A DNA stretch of 64,000 nucleotides from Natrinema salaciae (GCF_900110865.1 NZ_FOFD01000002.1:105661-169660), one strand, 5' to 3'. Shown: positions 35,089-45,113, numbered from the stretch's first letter. Notes: a model not told the origin generated them from the letters alone. A program made the numbers and translations.

Positions 35089-35712
35089 TCAGCGATAGTT
35101 CTTGAACAACAGCGCCCGCACGTCGTCTTTCGTCTGGACCTGTTCCGTCGAGCCGTCCGGGAGTTCGACGGTGTATCGGTAGTCTGCCGAGTCCGATTCA
35201 CCCCACTTGTCGTCGTGGGTCTCGAGCAGACTCATCATCTCGTCGAGCATATCGTCGTCGTCGGCCGAGCCGTCGCCCTCGTCGGTCGTGTCGTCGGCCC
35301 CGTCCTCACCCTCGTCGCCGTCGTCGGCCGCGTCCGCCTCGGTCGCCGCGTCGTCCCCGCTCGAGCCACCGGACTCCCCCTCGTCCGGGACGGAATCGGC
35401 GTCGTCGGTCGTCTCGTCCAGAACGTCGTCGGTCCCCGTGGGCTCGCCCTCGACGTAGGAGACTTCCTCGAGTTCGTGCGGGTCGGCGTCGCCGTCGATC
35501 GCGGCACCCACCGAGGCGGAGACGTCGTCGGTCGCCGAGGAGTCGAACTCGTCGGCGTCGATCTCGATCTCCTCGTCCAGATTGTCGATCAGGAACTGAA
35601 CGGCGTCCCGCTCGCGGACGAAGCCGTACTTGCCAACGACGGATTCGGAGATCTCCTCGCGAAGGTGCTGGATGAACGCGTACTGTTCGTCGGTGACCTC
35701 GAGCGTCTTCAT
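35089..35712 (-). CDS. Acidic protein of unknown function with ordered ends
   Basis: A 207-residue, very acidic protein. The first 50 residues (KTLEVTDEQYAFIQHLREEI, then RERDAVQFLIDNLDEE) look like a helical, ribbon-helix-helix-like module. Residues 60-155 are a low-complexity Asp/Glu/Ser/Gly linker. The last 50 form a small domain (YRYTVELPDGSTEQVQTKDDVRALLF). I do not recognise it beyond a haloarchaeal hypothetical. The ATG at 35712 is preferred over one nine codons upstream because the conserved-looking start begins there. Confidence 0.72.
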   Translation of the reverse strand: MKTLEVTDEQYAFIQHLREEISESVVGKYGFVRERDAVQFLIDNLDEEIEIDADEFDSSATDDVSASVGAAIDGDADPHELEEVSYVEGEPTGTDDVLDETTDDADSVPDEGESGGSSGDDAATEADAADDGDEGEDGADDTTDEGDGSADDDDMLDEMMSLLETHDDKWGESDSADYRYTVELPDGSTEQVQTKDDVRALLFKNYR

Positions 35713-35828
35713 ACCCTGTCGATGCGGCCGGGGGTACAAATATGTAAGTCGTCACGATCGGTCGACAGTCAGTCTCGGGACGGGGAGCGCTGGAATTAAG
35801 GGGGTCGAACGACGGGTTCCGAACGATC

Positions 35829-36050
35829 ATGGACGAGTTGCTCGAACTCGCTGACGTCGTCGGCGATTCGGAGCTCGAGGGGGTCTTCGTGTGGCTCATC
35901 CGACTGATCGGCGTGCTCGCCGTCCTCCTGGGTCTCGGAAGCTGGTTGCTGGTCGACGTGGGAGTGGTCCTCCCGCTGGCGCTGATCGTCGGCGGGCTCG
36001 TACTGATTATCGCCCCCTGGATTCTCCTCTTCGTCGCGGAGCTGGCCTGA
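35829..36050 (+). CDS. Small two-span membrane protein
   Basis: A 73-residue protein with two hydrophobic helices (about 18-42 and 46-70) after an acidic N-terminus. No family recognised. Its short length and lack of polar motifs give no hint of function. Confidence 0.6.
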   Translation: MDELLELADVVGDSELEGVFVWLIRLIGVLAVLLGLGSWLLVDVGVVLPLALIVGGLVLIIAPWILLFVAELA

Positions 36051-36144
36051 GAGGCCGGCGATCGCTCGCCGCCGGCCCTCCGATTCGAACGGACCGACCG
36101 CCTCGAGCGTGACGATTAAGGCCGAACGAGCCGAATCCTCGAAC

Positions 36145-36756
36145 ATGGTTCTCAAAGAGTCCGAGTCGGAACTCGAGGCCGGCGACGTCGCACCGGATTT
36201 CGAACTCGAGGGCGTCGACGGCGAGACGTACACGCTCGCGTCTTTCGGCGACGACGAGGCGCTGTTGGTCGTGTTCACGTGCAATCACTGCCCGTACGCA
36301 CAGGCGAAGTTCGAGCTACTGAACGAGCTGGCCGACGAGTACGACGACGTCTCGGTCGTCGGCATCAACGCCAACGACGCCGCGGAGTACCCCGACGATT
36401 CGTTCGAGAAGATGCGGGAGTTCGTCGCGGACGGACGCGTCGACTACGACGCCTACCTCCGAGACGAGAGCCAGGACGTCGCTCGTGCCTACGGCGCGGT
36501 CTGCACGCCGGACCCGTTCCTCTTCGAGAACAGCGCAGCGCCACGCGCCGCGGAGAGTCCAGCGGCTACGCCGCGAGACGACGACGGTGAGTTCCGTCTG
36601 GTCTACCACGGTCGGCTCGACGACGCTCCCAACCCCGACGACGAACCGAGTCGGGTCCACATCCGCGACGCGATCGACGCCGTACTGGCCGGCGAAGCCG
36701 TCGATCTCGAGTGGGAGCCGTCCCGCGGCTGTTCGATCAAGTGGCGAGCGGAGTAG
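36145..36756 (+). CDS. Thioredoxin-fold (AhpC/TSA-redoxin type) protein
   Basis: A 203-residue thioredoxin-fold protein. APDFELEGVDG opens the fold, and the active site is FTCNHCPYAQAKFELL, a CxxC near 46-49 followed by cis-Pro region VCTPDPFLFE. This is the haloarchaeal 'thioredoxin family' type often described as a peroxiredoxin relative; reductase or peroxidase activity is not decided by sequence. The start at 36145 lies just before the conserved domain; a longer frame adds only 12 residues. Confidence 0.82.
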   Translation: MVLKESESELEAGDVAPDFELEGVDGETYTLASFGDDEALLVVFTCNHCPYAQAKFELLNELADEYDDVSVVGINANDAAEYPDDSFEKMREFVADGRVDYDAYLRDESQDVARAYGAVCTPDPFLFENSAAPRAAESPAATPRDDDGEFRLVYHGRLDDAPNPDDEPSRVHIRDAIDAVLAGEAVDLEWEPSRGCSIKWRAE

Positions 36757-36862
36757 TCGACCACCCACAGTCGTCCCCCGCCGCGGGGGCGGCGGTTCTC
36801 GAACCGGACCGGCATCGTTCGACCCCAGGCTTTAGTCACGAGCCGGTGTTGTCGAAACCGCT

Positions 36863-37651
36863 ATGAGCCAGCAGCCGCGCGGAAACGCGCTCCGCGAGAC
36901 GCTCGAGGCCGGCGAGGTCGCGCTCGGCGTCCTCGAGAACACGTACAGTCCGACGGTCGTCGAACTCTACGCGACGCTCGGCGTCGACTTCGTCTGGATC
37001 GATCTCGAACACGGCGGGCCGAGCCCGCGGGACGCGAGGCGACTCGAAGAACTCCTGCGAGCGGTCGATGGCACCGACACGGAGCTGCTGGTGCGCCTCC
37101 CGGACACCGATCCGTCGCTGGTCCGGAAGGCCCTCGACGCCGGCGTTCGGAACGTGTTCCTCCCGCGTGTCGACAGCGCCGAGGAGCTCGAGGCGGCGGT
37201 CCGGGCCGGACGGTTCGAGTACGCGGGCGAGCCCGGCCAACGCGGCATGGCGTCCCCGCGAGCGGGCCGCTGGGGACTGACCGACGACTACGTGGGCACC
37301 GAAGACGAGTCCGTCGTCGTCGGCGTCACCGTCGAGACCCGGTCGGCGCTCGACGAACTCGACGACATCCTCGAGATACCCGAACTCGGGTTCGTCTTCA
37401 TCGGTCCGCTGGATCTCTCGGTCTCGCTGGGCCATCCGGGCGAATTCGGCCACCCGGAGGTCGAGGAGGCCGTCGAGACGATCCGGTCGGCCGCCGTCGA
37501 CGCGGACGTTCCGGTCGGCGGGCTGGGATTCGGAATGGACGACGTCAACGAGAAGGCGCGGAACGGCTATCAGCTGCTCAACATCGGCACGACGACCGGC
37601 GCGTTGCAGTCTTCGGTCACCGGCTGGCTGGACGACTCCGACGAGATCTAG
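36863..37651 (+). CDS. HpcH/HpaI-family aldolase
   Basis: A 262-residue class II aldolase for 2-keto-3-deoxy sugar acids or 4-hydroxy-2-oxo acids. The signature regions are FVWIDLEHGGPS near 50-60 and the loop LGFVFIGPLDLSVSLGHPGE near 175. Acidic metal ligands of the TIM barrel are present (E58 region, and E/D in the second loop). Exact substrate not deducible. Confidence 0.88.
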   Translation: MSQQPRGNALRETLEAGEVALGVLENTYSPTVVELYATLGVDFVWIDLEHGGPSPRDARRLEELLRAVDGTDTELLVRLPDTDPSLVRKALDAGVRNVFLPRVDSAEELEAAVRAGRFEYAGEPGQRGMASPRAGRWGLTDDYVGTEDESVVVGVTVETRSALDELDDILEIPELGFVFIGPLDLSVSLGHPGEFGHPEVEEAVETIRSAAVDADVPVGGLGFGMDDVNEKARNGYQLLNIGTTTGALQSSVTGWLDDSDEI

Positions 37652-37767
37652 CCGGCCGCGTTCTCTCGTAGCGACCCGGGCAGGGCAGCAGTGGCGGATT
37701 TGTCGCTCGGACCCGCGTTCGCCGCTCGCGTCGAGTCCGCCGTCGAGACGGACGGCGGGGACGGCGC

Positions 37768-38886
37768 TTACCGCTGGGCTGCGCGCCGGTACTGGACGGG
37801 CCACTGCCGCGCGACCGCGTCGGGATCGCGCTCGAGGTCGCCGGACGCCCGGAGCCCGAAGTACGGATCGCGGAGGAACTCGCGACCGACGAGGACGAGG
37901 TCGGCGCGGCCGTTCCGAACCAGCGCGTCGGCCTGTTCCGGTTCGGTGACGCCGCCGACCGCACCGACGGCCACGTCGGCCGCCTCGCGAACGCGCTCGG
38001 CGAGGGGCACCTGGAAGTTCGGCCCCCCGGGGACCGCCTGCTCGGGGTGGAGCCCGCCCGAACTGACGTCGATCAGGTCGACGCCCAGATCGGCGAGGTG
38101 GTCGGCCAGCCGCACCGACTGCTCGATGTCCCACGACTCGCGGTCGTCGAGCCAGTCCGTGCCGGAGATGCGGACGAACACCGGCTGGTCGTCGGGCCAG
38201 ACCTCGCGGACCGCGTGGACCACCTCGCGGACCAGCCGCGTGCGATCCTCGAAGCTGCCGCCGTAGTCGTCCTCGCGGCGGTTCGTGACCGGCGAGAGGA
38301 ACTCGTGGAGCAGGTAGCCGTGGGCCGCGTGGACCTCGGCGATCTCGAAGCCGGCCTCGAGCGACCGCTCGGCTGCGGCGCGGTAGGCGTCGACGACGCC
38401 TCGGATGTCGTCCACGTCGGCCTTCCGCATCGCGGGGCGGTCGCCGGCGAACGGCGGATAGGCGTCGGGCGATGGAGAGAGCACCTCCCAGCCGGACGCA
38501 CCGCTGGGACCGGTCCCGTCCGGCTGAATCGGGACGTGGCCCTCCCACGGCCGTTCCTTGCTGGCCTTGTGACCCGCGTGGGCGAGCTGGATCGCGGGGA
38601 CGCCGCCCTGGTCGCGGACGAACTCGGCGATCGGCTCGAGTGCGGCCGCGTGTTCGTCGCTCCAGATTCCGAGGTCGTGGGGTGTGATCCGCCCCTCGGG
38701 GGAGACGGCGGTCGCCTCGGTCATGACGATGCCGGCACCGCCGACGGCCCGGCTCCCGAGGTGGACGCGGTGCCACTCGGTGGCGAGCCCGTCCGGCTCG
38801 CAGGAGTACTGGCACATCGGCGAGACGGCGATCCGGTTCTCGGTCTCGAGATCGCGCAACGACAACGGAGAGAGTACGTCGGCCAT
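37768..38886 (-). CDS. Old yellow enzyme family NADH:flavin oxidoreductase (YqjM-like)
   Basis: A 372-residue TIM-barrel FMN enzyme. SPMCQYS near 22-28 has the Cys that defines YqjM-type ene-reductases, HAGHKAS near 98 and HAAHGYLLHEFLSP near 170 carry FMN and substrate contacts, and the C-terminal DLVLVGREFLRDP binds the phosphate. It reduces activated C=C bonds. The start at 38886 gives the standard MADVLSPLSL opening; the longer upstream frame is a shadow. Convergent with the HpcH/HpaI gene. Confidence 0.9.
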   Translation of the reverse strand: MADVLSPLSLRDLETENRIAVSPMCQYSCEPDGLATEWHRVHLGSRAVGGAGIVMTEATAVSPEGRITPHDLGIWSDEHAAALEPIAEFVRDQGGVPAIQLAHAGHKASKERPWEGHVPIQPDGTGPSGASGWEVLSPSPDAYPPFAGDRPAMRKADVDDIRGVVDAYRAAAERSLEAGFEIAEVHAAHGYLLHEFLSPVTNRREDDYGGSFEDRTRLVREVVHAVREVWPDDQPVFVRISGTDWLDDRESWDIEQSVRLADHLADLGVDLIDVSSGGLHPEQAVPGGPNFQVPLAERVREAADVAVGAVGGVTEPEQADALVRNGRADLVLVGREFLRDPYFGLRASGDLERDPDAVARQWPVQYRRAAQR

Positions 38887-39009
38887 CGCACCGATGTAGC
38901 GACGGCGGAGACAAAACAGCCGTGGAGGGGGAGGGCATTGCCGCCTCGTCCGATCGCGCTCCCGGACCGTTCCACGACAACTTATTTCGGTTCCGAACCC
39001 AACGCCGGT

Positions 39010-39849
39010 ATGACCGCGAGGACAGCCACGCTCGAGCGGTTCGACGTCGACCGGCCGGTCGTCGGCATGGTTCACCTGCCGGCGCTCCCCGGCGCACCGA
39101 ATTTCGAGGGCGGCCGCGACGCCGTCCGATCCCGCGCGCTCGATGACGCCCGCCGACTCGAGGCGGGCGGGATCGACGGGATCATCGTGGAGAACTTCGG
39201 CGACGCGCCGTTCTACCCGGAGGACGTCCCGACACACGTCGTCGCGGAGCTGACGGCGATCGCGACGGCGCTGACCGACGCCGTCGACGTCCCGGTCGGG
39301 ATCAACGTCCTCCGGAACGACGCCGCCGCGGCGCTGTCGATCGCGGCGGCCGCCGACGCCGAATTCGTCCGCGTCAACGTCCACGTCGGCACCGCCGCGA
39401 CCGATCAGGGAGTGCTCGAGGGGCGCGCCCACGAGACGCTCCGGCTCCGAGACCGACTCGAGACCGACGTTGCAATCCTCGCGGACGTGCACGTCAAACA
39501 CGCGACGCCGATCGGCGACTCGGATATCGAACGGGCGGCACTCGAGGCGATCGAGCGCGGGAACGCTGACGGCGTCATCGTTTCTGGGCCCGGGACGGGC
39601 GTCGAAACCGCGATCACCGACGTCGAGCGAGTGAACGGAGCGCTTTCCGACCGAACCGGACCTGCCGTGCCGGTGTTCGTCGGCAGCGGGGTGACCGGCG
39701 ACACGGTCGGCGACTGTTTCGACGCGGGTGCGGACGGCGTCATCGTCGGGACGGCACTCAAGACGGACGATGTCACGACGAACCCCGTTTCCCAAGCGCG
39801 TGTCGCGGACCTCGTAACGGCGGCTCGAGACGCGGATTCGAACGATTAA
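39010..39849 (+). CDS. BtpA/SgcQ-family protein
   Basis: A 279-residue TIM-barrel protein: PVVGMVHLPALPG at the start, GIDGIIVENFGDAPF, VNVHVGTAATDQG and the phosphate-binding C-terminus SGVTGDTVGDCFDAGADGVI (split GVTGDTV and DAGADGVIVGTALK). BtpA was first linked to photosystem I stability in cyanobacteria; SgcQ to sugar metabolism. In archaea the role is open. The ATG at 39010 is right at the conserved start. Confidence 0.85.
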   Translation: MTARTATLERFDVDRPVVGMVHLPALPGAPNFEGGRDAVRSRALDDARRLEAGGIDGIIVENFGDAPFYPEDVPTHVVAELTAIATALTDAVDVPVGINVLRNDAAAALSIAAAADAEFVRVNVHVGTAATDQGVLEGRAHETLRLRDRLETDVAILADVHVKHATPIGDSDIERAALEAIERGNADGVIVSGPGTGVETAITDVERVNGALSDRTGPAVPVFVGSGVTGDTVGDCFDAGADGVIVGTALKTDDVTTNPVSQARVADLVTAARDADSND

Positions 39850-40198
39850 ACGAGGAGACCGCCCGAGACACAGGGTCGGCTATCGAAATCCGGTATTCCG
39901 TACCGCCGCTTTCTAGCTCGGCTTCTGTAGTCAGTCGGACGTGCCTTCGATACGCGACCCCGTATTATGGACTGGTACCCGGTGGCGCTCTCCTCGAGTG
40001 TATTATCGCAACGGTAATTGATCACCGGTCGAACGTCGGGAACCGTCTTCCACCGTCCTGCGCTCCTCGGTTCCGTCGAGACAGGGCTTGTCTCTCGTCC
40101 TGCTCTTTTCCCATGTATCAGAATTCATCAAACACCATCTATTAGTAAACATTTAAGTAATATATACTAATATGTGCATATCGTGGGGAGAAATAATA
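39850..40198. other. Intergenic region, AT-rich on its right
   Basis: 349 bases with no gene seen. GC drops sharply from about 40120, where CATTTAAGTAATATATACTA could act as a TATA region for the next gene pair. The change in composition marks the start of a less conserved zone. Confidence 0.4.
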
Positions 40199-40570
40199 AT
40201 GTTCAAAAATAGGTGCAGTTTCATTAGATCAACATTTTCAGTTCCGGGACTCGGTTTGACTTCGTTCGGTTCTGCGCAGCAAAATAGCGGCCAGTTATTT
40301 GAGATATCAATGTCGGGTGACATCAGTCACGCGGAGAGGAATTTCGACGACGAAGATTTGTTTCCCGAAAATGAGATCGTTCCGTCGCTCAATCGGTACG
40401 CCTTGGATCTTGATCGCGAGGAATTCACTGCTCCCAGCAATGAACCGACGGGTGCATATTCACACGCAGTGAATTATTTCGACGGCGTCGTTGGACGAAT
40501 ACACGAGAGCTACGTTAGCGCGATCGGGACGGGAACGACGAACGTCGACGCGGGTGAGAAGGCTCCATGA
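40199..40570 (+). CDS. Hypothetical protein overlapping the giant exoprotein gene
   Basis: A 123-residue reading frame that ends in an ATGA overlap with the next gene. Base composition is clearly lower in GC than the neighbours. A basic start followed by a weakly hydrophobic stretch (RSTFSVPGLGLTSFGSA) could be a signal sequence; the rest is acidic and polar with no motif. A start nine codons upstream (40172) is also possible. The 4-base coupling to the exoprotein gene is the best sign that it is real. Confidence 0.5.
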   Translation: MFKNRCSFIRSTFSVPGLGLTSFGSAQQNSGQLFEISMSGDISHAERNFDDEDLFPENEIVPSLNRYALDLDREEFTAPSNEPTGAYSHAVNYFDGVVGRIHESYVSAIGTGTTNVDAGEKAP

Positions 40571-43500
40571 AGCGACGCGACATCCTCGCCGGGTTGGGCG
40601 CGATCCCAGCGCTCCATCCTGCGACGACCGGCGTGGCCGCGAAACCGAAGGACAAGCGTGGCAAGCGTGGCAAGGAGGCTCCAGTCGAGAACGTCGACAC
40701 TGGCGACACCTACGACTCGATACAGGTCGCGGTCGACGAGGCCGGCGAGGGACACACGATCCGGGTGGCAGTAGGGACGGTATTCGACGAAGACGTCGCG
40801 ATCGACACGGACGGGATCTCGCTGGAAGCCAGGTTCGACACCCGCCTGCAACTCGACGAGGACGCGGAGACCGTCGTCCGCAGGGAGACGGGGCGGTCGA
40901 CGGCAACGGTCGACGACGACGCAGCCAACCTGTTGCTCACGACACGGGGCAAGGCTCGCCCGACGGTCACGGGCTCCTTCGAGACCGTCGTCGTGGACGC
41001 GCGCGGGACCTCGCAGCCGGAGATCGAGGCGGACGTCGACGCACTCTACGTCACTTGGAACGGCAACGCTGCGCCCGCAATCGAGGGGAACGTCGCGAAC
41101 CTCGTCGTGGGGAACCGCGGGAAGCGGGACCTGTACGGGAGCGGTACCGTCGGATCGCGATCGACGGTTCCGGACTTCAACCTGCAGCCGACGATCCGTG
41201 GAACGGTCGAGATCGACGGGGAGGACGTGACCGTCGACGGCTTCGACGTAGAGACCGAGACCGTCGGGATCGACGTCGGAACGGGGTCCGCGAGGACTGT
41301 TCGGCTGTCCAACAACACCGTGTCCGGCGTCCAGGAACTCGAGCGAGACGACGGCGTCGTCCAGGCGGGCGCGGGGATCCGAATTCGAGTGGGATCCGAC
41401 GCCGAAGCGGTCGCCATCGGCGGCGTGGACGACGAGAACGTCCTCAAGGACAACTACGTGGGCGTCCTCGTCGACGAGGCTGACGGCTCGACCGCGGTGG
41501 TCGACGCGAGCGAGGTCCGGGCCAACAACCGGTTCCGGAACAACAAACTCGCCGTCGCGCCGCCGTCACCTGACGCCGACGAGGCTCGCGTGGAGATCTC
41601 AGACGGACTTCCCAGAGAGGTGTCCTCTGCCGAACTGGATCCGGACGACCCGGTCGTCGCCGACCTCGAGGGCGCACGGATCGACGGGGACGCAACGCTG
41701 CGAATGGAGTCCCTCTCGGTCAAGCGAGCGACGGCGGGCACGGTCGATTTCACGTTCGATCCGGACGTGACGCTCGACGATCCGCAGTTCCCCGACGCGT
41801 ACGCCCCCGTCGCCGACGGCCTCTTCGAGATCCAGACCGACCTCGGCTCGGACGAGGTCGACCTCGCCCGGTTCGTGTTCGCCGTGGATCGAGACGCCGT
41901 CGAGGACCCCGAGAGCGTCACGCTCCAGCGTCGCGTCGACGGCACGTTCGAGGAACTCAGGACCGTTCTGGTGAGCGAGACGGACGCGACGTGCCACTAC
42001 GCGGCGTTTTCCCCCGGGTTCTCGTTCTTCCAGGTCACCGAGTTCGACGAGAGCGGCGTCGGCGGTGCGGGCCGCGAGATAGCGGGGCGCGTCCTGCTCC
42101 CCGAGACGGCGCAGACGGTCGGTGCCGACGGCGTGGGCGAGACGTTCCTCCGGATCGAGACCTCCAGGGACGTCGACGCGCTCGAGTTCGAGTCCGCCCA
42201 CCCGGCCGTGTCGATCGACGACGAGATCACCGTCGATCTTCGCTCCGACGAGCCGGTAGACCTCCCGATGGTGTCCGGTGACCTCTTCACGATCACGAAC
42301 GCGGGGTCCGAGTCGGTCACGGTCCGAACGACGGTCGGCTTGTCGAACGTCGACGCGTACACCCTCTCCGAGGGATTCGATTTCGACAACGGCCTCTCCA
42401 ATCCGATCGGGATGACGACGTCGCAGCGCGGGGTCCGCTTGGACCAGCGCGTGCTCAACGCCGAACAGCAGGTCTTCGCCGGCGTACAAATCGACTCGAC
42501 CGATCCGGAGACCCAGTTCTGGTTCCAGATGCTGCTCCCGACCTTGATCAAGAGCAGCGGCGAACTGTACGACGCGACCCGCTACAACGACAACACCGAG
42601 GGGGGTACACTGCCGGCCGAGTGTGCGAACGAGGAGTCCCCGGTCCTCTATCCGCTGGCGTACGGCTACAACGATCCCAGTTTCTGGGAGTTTCTCCCCT
42701 GGGTCGGCGACGGCGTCCCCGACTGGATCCCGTCGGACGTGGACAGCGACACCAGGGTGTTCCGGATTCCGGCCACGCTCGCGGCCCACTGGCACGACGA
42801 GGCGTCGTCCGGGCTCGAGGGGTATGCCACCGTTGTCATCGACGGCAACGCGGGTCCGGAGGGGGAACTCGTCGGCATCTACGACAAGCGGGGCGAAGAG
42901 CCCGAACTGTGGGAGCCGCCAGTCGCCAGCGTCTACCACGATAGCGACCTGGAGGACGGGACGGTCCAAGAGGAGATGGATCTGATCGTCACGTCGGCCA
43001 GCGACTGCGACCCGGAGACAATGTTCAACTTGGTCTCGATGGACCAGATCTACAGCGACATCGGCGAGATCGTCCTCGACGTCGAACTCACCGGTGACCT
43101 GCGAGAGATCGCTGGCCAGAGCCAGTTCACGCACTCCCGATCGTTCCAGACGCTGGGGGACACCACGGAGGAGGTCGTCGAGAAGCTCCTCGAAGAGACC
43201 TTCCAGAAGTTTGCCAGCGGCGTCATCGGAGCCGCGCTGCCCGGACCGGTCATGACGTATCGAGCCGCGCGCGCCCTGGCGGCCGGGTCGGCGGCCGGCG
43301 GAAGCGTCGGCGTCGAACTCGCAGGAATCTGGGCAGGTGCCAACGTGCTCACCCCGAATCAAGCGTTGACGCCCCAGTCGCTGTTCGCCAACGCGCTCGC
43401 GGAGGGCATGGTCGGGTACAGCACGTCGACAGAGATCGACCTCTCCAGGCCGCTCGAAAAGGGCCCCAGCCGCGACGTCGGCGCAGCCGGGCCGAGCTTC

Positions 43501-44646
43501 TACCTCTCGACCGACCCGGAGCCGGCCTGTCTCCAGGCGGACCGGCGGACGCTCACGGTCGAGGGGCAACTGACCGGCGGCCCGGTCATCCTCATGGGCC
43601 TCGACTCCGAGGAAGTGCCCGGCGACAGTAGCCACGGACCGCCGTCGGAGCACGCGAAGATGGTGGCGTCGATCCGTGACAGCGTCACCAACGGCGGCGA
43701 GGGAATCCTCGTCCTCGGCGGCGATCCCGACAGCAATCGTGACATCCGCTCGTACTGGGAGACGGACATCGGGAGCGATCCGCGGGTCGACGAGGACGTG
43801 ACGTTCGTCAACGGTCCGGCGGACATCCGGTCGGTCGACCTCGAGGGGTACGCGATGATCGGGATCGTCAGCAGCGACGGTGAGATCCGGAACGGCCTGA
43901 CGGACAGCGAGAACCAGGCGCTCATCGCTCGGCAACACGACATCGCGGAGTTCGTCAACGGCGGCGGCGGACTCCTCGGCAAGACCCAGGAGGACCTCCG
44001 GAACCCCTGGGACTACATCAGTGAGATCGCCGACCTCGAGGCCATCGAGACCGGGTTCTCCTCCGTGGACGTCACGCAGGCGGGCCAGGACCTCGGACTC
44101 ACGCAGAGCGGCATGAACGGGTGGTGCTGTTATCACGAGGCGTTCGTCGAGGACTCCGTTCCGGACTTCCTCACCGTCCTGATTCGGAACGCCCAGCGGT
44201 CGGACAGACCGCCGGCCGCGATCGGCGGCGACAGCGTCGTCATCCAGACGGCGGTCGACCTCGAAGTCACGACACCCGGCGTCGTCGCGGCCGGCGAGTT
44301 CGACGACCTCGAAGTCCGGCTCGCGAACAGGCTGAACGAGCAGGGCGAAGACGTTCGACTCCAGCTCCAGGTCACAAATGAAGCTGGGCTCAGCGAGGGC
44401 GATGCGGAGCTCGGTGGCGACCGAACCCTCGAGCCGTCCGGCGACGCCCTGACTGCCGACCTCACGGACGAGCCGATCGCGTTCACGCCGGATCTGGACA
44501 CCACGATCGACCTCGGCCTCGCGTTCCACGAGGCCGGCACCTACGACGTCCAGGTCCACGTGGTCACCGCCGAGACCGGCGAAACGGTTGTTTCGCTCCC
44601 CTTCGGCGTCAAAAGCGTCGACTCGGAGATCGAGGTCTGCGATTGA
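40567..44646 (+). CDS. Giant secreted protein, Tat-exported, with PGF-pre-PGF-like segment
   Basis: A 1359-residue exported protein (Tat signal MKRRDILAGLGAIPAL). Residues 40-370 look like a right-handed parallel beta-helix with repeated short strands (NVDTGDTYDSIQVAVDEA, then many V-x-V turns). Near 476-494 the stretch YAAFSPGFSFFQVTEF resembles the PGF-pre-PGF domain that follows beta-helices in haloarchaeal cell-surface proteins. Residues 620-870 form a second region of unknown type. From about 1010 there is a Rossmann-like/ThuA-like domain (VILMGLDSEEV, ILVLGGDPDSN). The end is a beta-sandwich of the adhesin kind. A surface or adhesion function is likely; no enzyme motif was found. Confidence 0.75.
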   Translation: MKRRDILAGLGAIPALHPATTGVAAKPKDKRGKRGKEAPVENVDTGDTYDSIQVAVDEAGEGHTIRVAVGTVFDEDVAIDTDGISLEARFDTRLQLDEDAETVVRRETGRSTATVDDDAANLLLTTRGKARPTVTGSFETVVVDARGTSQPEIEADVDALYVTWNGNAAPAIEGNVANLVVGNRGKRDLYGSGTVGSRSTVPDFNLQPTIRGTVEIDGEDVTVDGFDVETETVGIDVGTGSARTVRLSNNTVSGVQELERDDGVVQAGAGIRIRVGSDAEAVAIGGVDDENVLKDNYVGVLVDEADGSTAVVDASEVRANNRFRNNKLAVAPPSPDADEARVEISDGLPREVSSAELDPDDPVVADLEGARIDGDATLRMESLSVKRATAGTVDFTFDPDVTLDDPQFPDAYAPVADGLFEIQTDLGSDEVDLARFVFAVDRDAVEDPESVTLQRRVDGTFEELRTVLVSETDATCHYAAFSPGFSFFQVTEFDESGVGGAGREIAGRVLLPETAQTVGADGVGETFLRIETSRDVDALEFESAHPAVSIDDEITVDLRSDEPVDLPMVSGDLFTITNAGSESVTVRTTVGLSNVDAYTLSEGFDFDNGLSNPIGMTTSQRGVRLDQRVLNAEQQVFAGVQIDSTDPETQFWFQMLLPTLIKSSGELYDATRYNDNTEGGTLPAECANEESPVLYPLAYGYNDPSFWEFLPWVGDGVPDWIPSDVDSDTRVFRIPATLAAHWHDEASSGLEGYATVVIDGNAGPEGELVGIYDKRGEEPELWEPPVASVYHDSDLEDGTVQEEMDLIVTSASDCDPETMFNLVSMDQIYSDIGEIVLDVELTGDLREIAGQSQFTHSRSFQTLGDTTEEVVEKLLEETFQKFASGVIGAALPGPVMTYRAARALAAGSAAGGSVGVELAGIWAGANVLTPNQALTPQSLFANALAEGMVGYSTSTEIDLSRPLEKGPSRDVGAAGPSFYLSTDPEPACLQADRRTLTVEGQLTGGPVILMGLDSEEVPGDSSHGPPSEHAKMVASIRDSVTNGGEGILVLGGDPDSNRDIRSYWETDIGSDPRVDEDVTFVNGPADIRSVDLEGYAMIGIVSSDGEIRNGLTDSENQALIARQHDIAEFVNGGGGLLGKTQEDLRNPWDYISEIADLEAIETGFSSVDVTQAGQDLGLTQSGMNGWCCYHEAFVEDSVPDFLTVLIRNAQRSDRPPAAIGGDSVVIQTAVDLEVTTPGVVAAGEFDDLEVRLANRLNEQGEDVRLQLQVTNEAGLSEGDAELGGDRTLEPSGDALTADLTDEPIAFTPDLDTTIDLGLAFHEAGTYDVQVHVVTAETGETVVSLPFGVKSVDSEIEVCD

Positions 44647-44659
44647 CGGTCTCGGCGCT

Positions 44660-44979
44660 CCGTGCTGCGCTCGGGAGCGGCGCTCGTCACGCTGATTGTA
44701 CTTCGTGTGCACCCGACCGTCCTCGTAGAAGTACTCCGTCGTCGTCTGCTCGTACTCGCACGTGACGTAAGCGGCGTCGGTTCCGAGGACCGTCGCCTCG
44801 TGGCCGACAAACAGCGTTCCGTTGACCCTGCCCACATCCGAGGAGGTGAACTGTTCGGAATGGCCGTGCTCGAATGGCGGCTCCGTTGACGGCGCGTCCA
44901 GTGGAAAGAGAAACAGCGCCCGCTCCCCTATCTCCGGGCGAGCGCGGCCTGCGCTAGTCGGTGATCGAGGACGCCGCAC
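44660..44979 (-). pseudogene. Gene fragment of unknown family
   Basis: A minus-strand stretch translates to protein-like sequence (VGHEATVLGTDAAYVTCEYE, then TTTEYFYEDGRVHTKYN) with normal haloarchaeal codon use, but it has no clear start and no stop before running antisense into the exoprotein gene. I read it as the surviving part of a broken gene. The family is not recognised. Confidence 0.35.
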
Positions 44980-45020
44980 CCTCCACTTACCGCGACCTCG
45001 AGATTCGCGGTCGGTGGACG

Positions 45021-45113
45021 TGGCACGCCCCCGACGACGATGACGAACACAACTCCGATCAATCCAGCGAGGACGACCCCTGCAGGCAAGATCGGCAACT
45101 CGAGGGGCATCTC
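45021..45113 (-). pseudogene. Short TctA/DUF112-like fragment
   Basis: About 30 codons (PLELPILPAGVVLAGLIGVV, then FVIVVGG) closely parallel the segment PLEVPILLSGVVLAGLIAFV of the larger fragment at 45121-45557, then the frame changes to unrelated sequence. It is the remains of a second, tandem copy of a TctA-family permease gene. Confidence 0.45.

Noticed and set aside
41599..44979. Very long antisense reading frame (about 1126 codons) opposite the giant exoprotein
   Set aside because: Long open frames on the opposite strand are expected at this GC and codon bias; the product is Arg/Asp-rich without domains. Only its first 100 residues, outside the exoprotein gene, look like a gene remnant.
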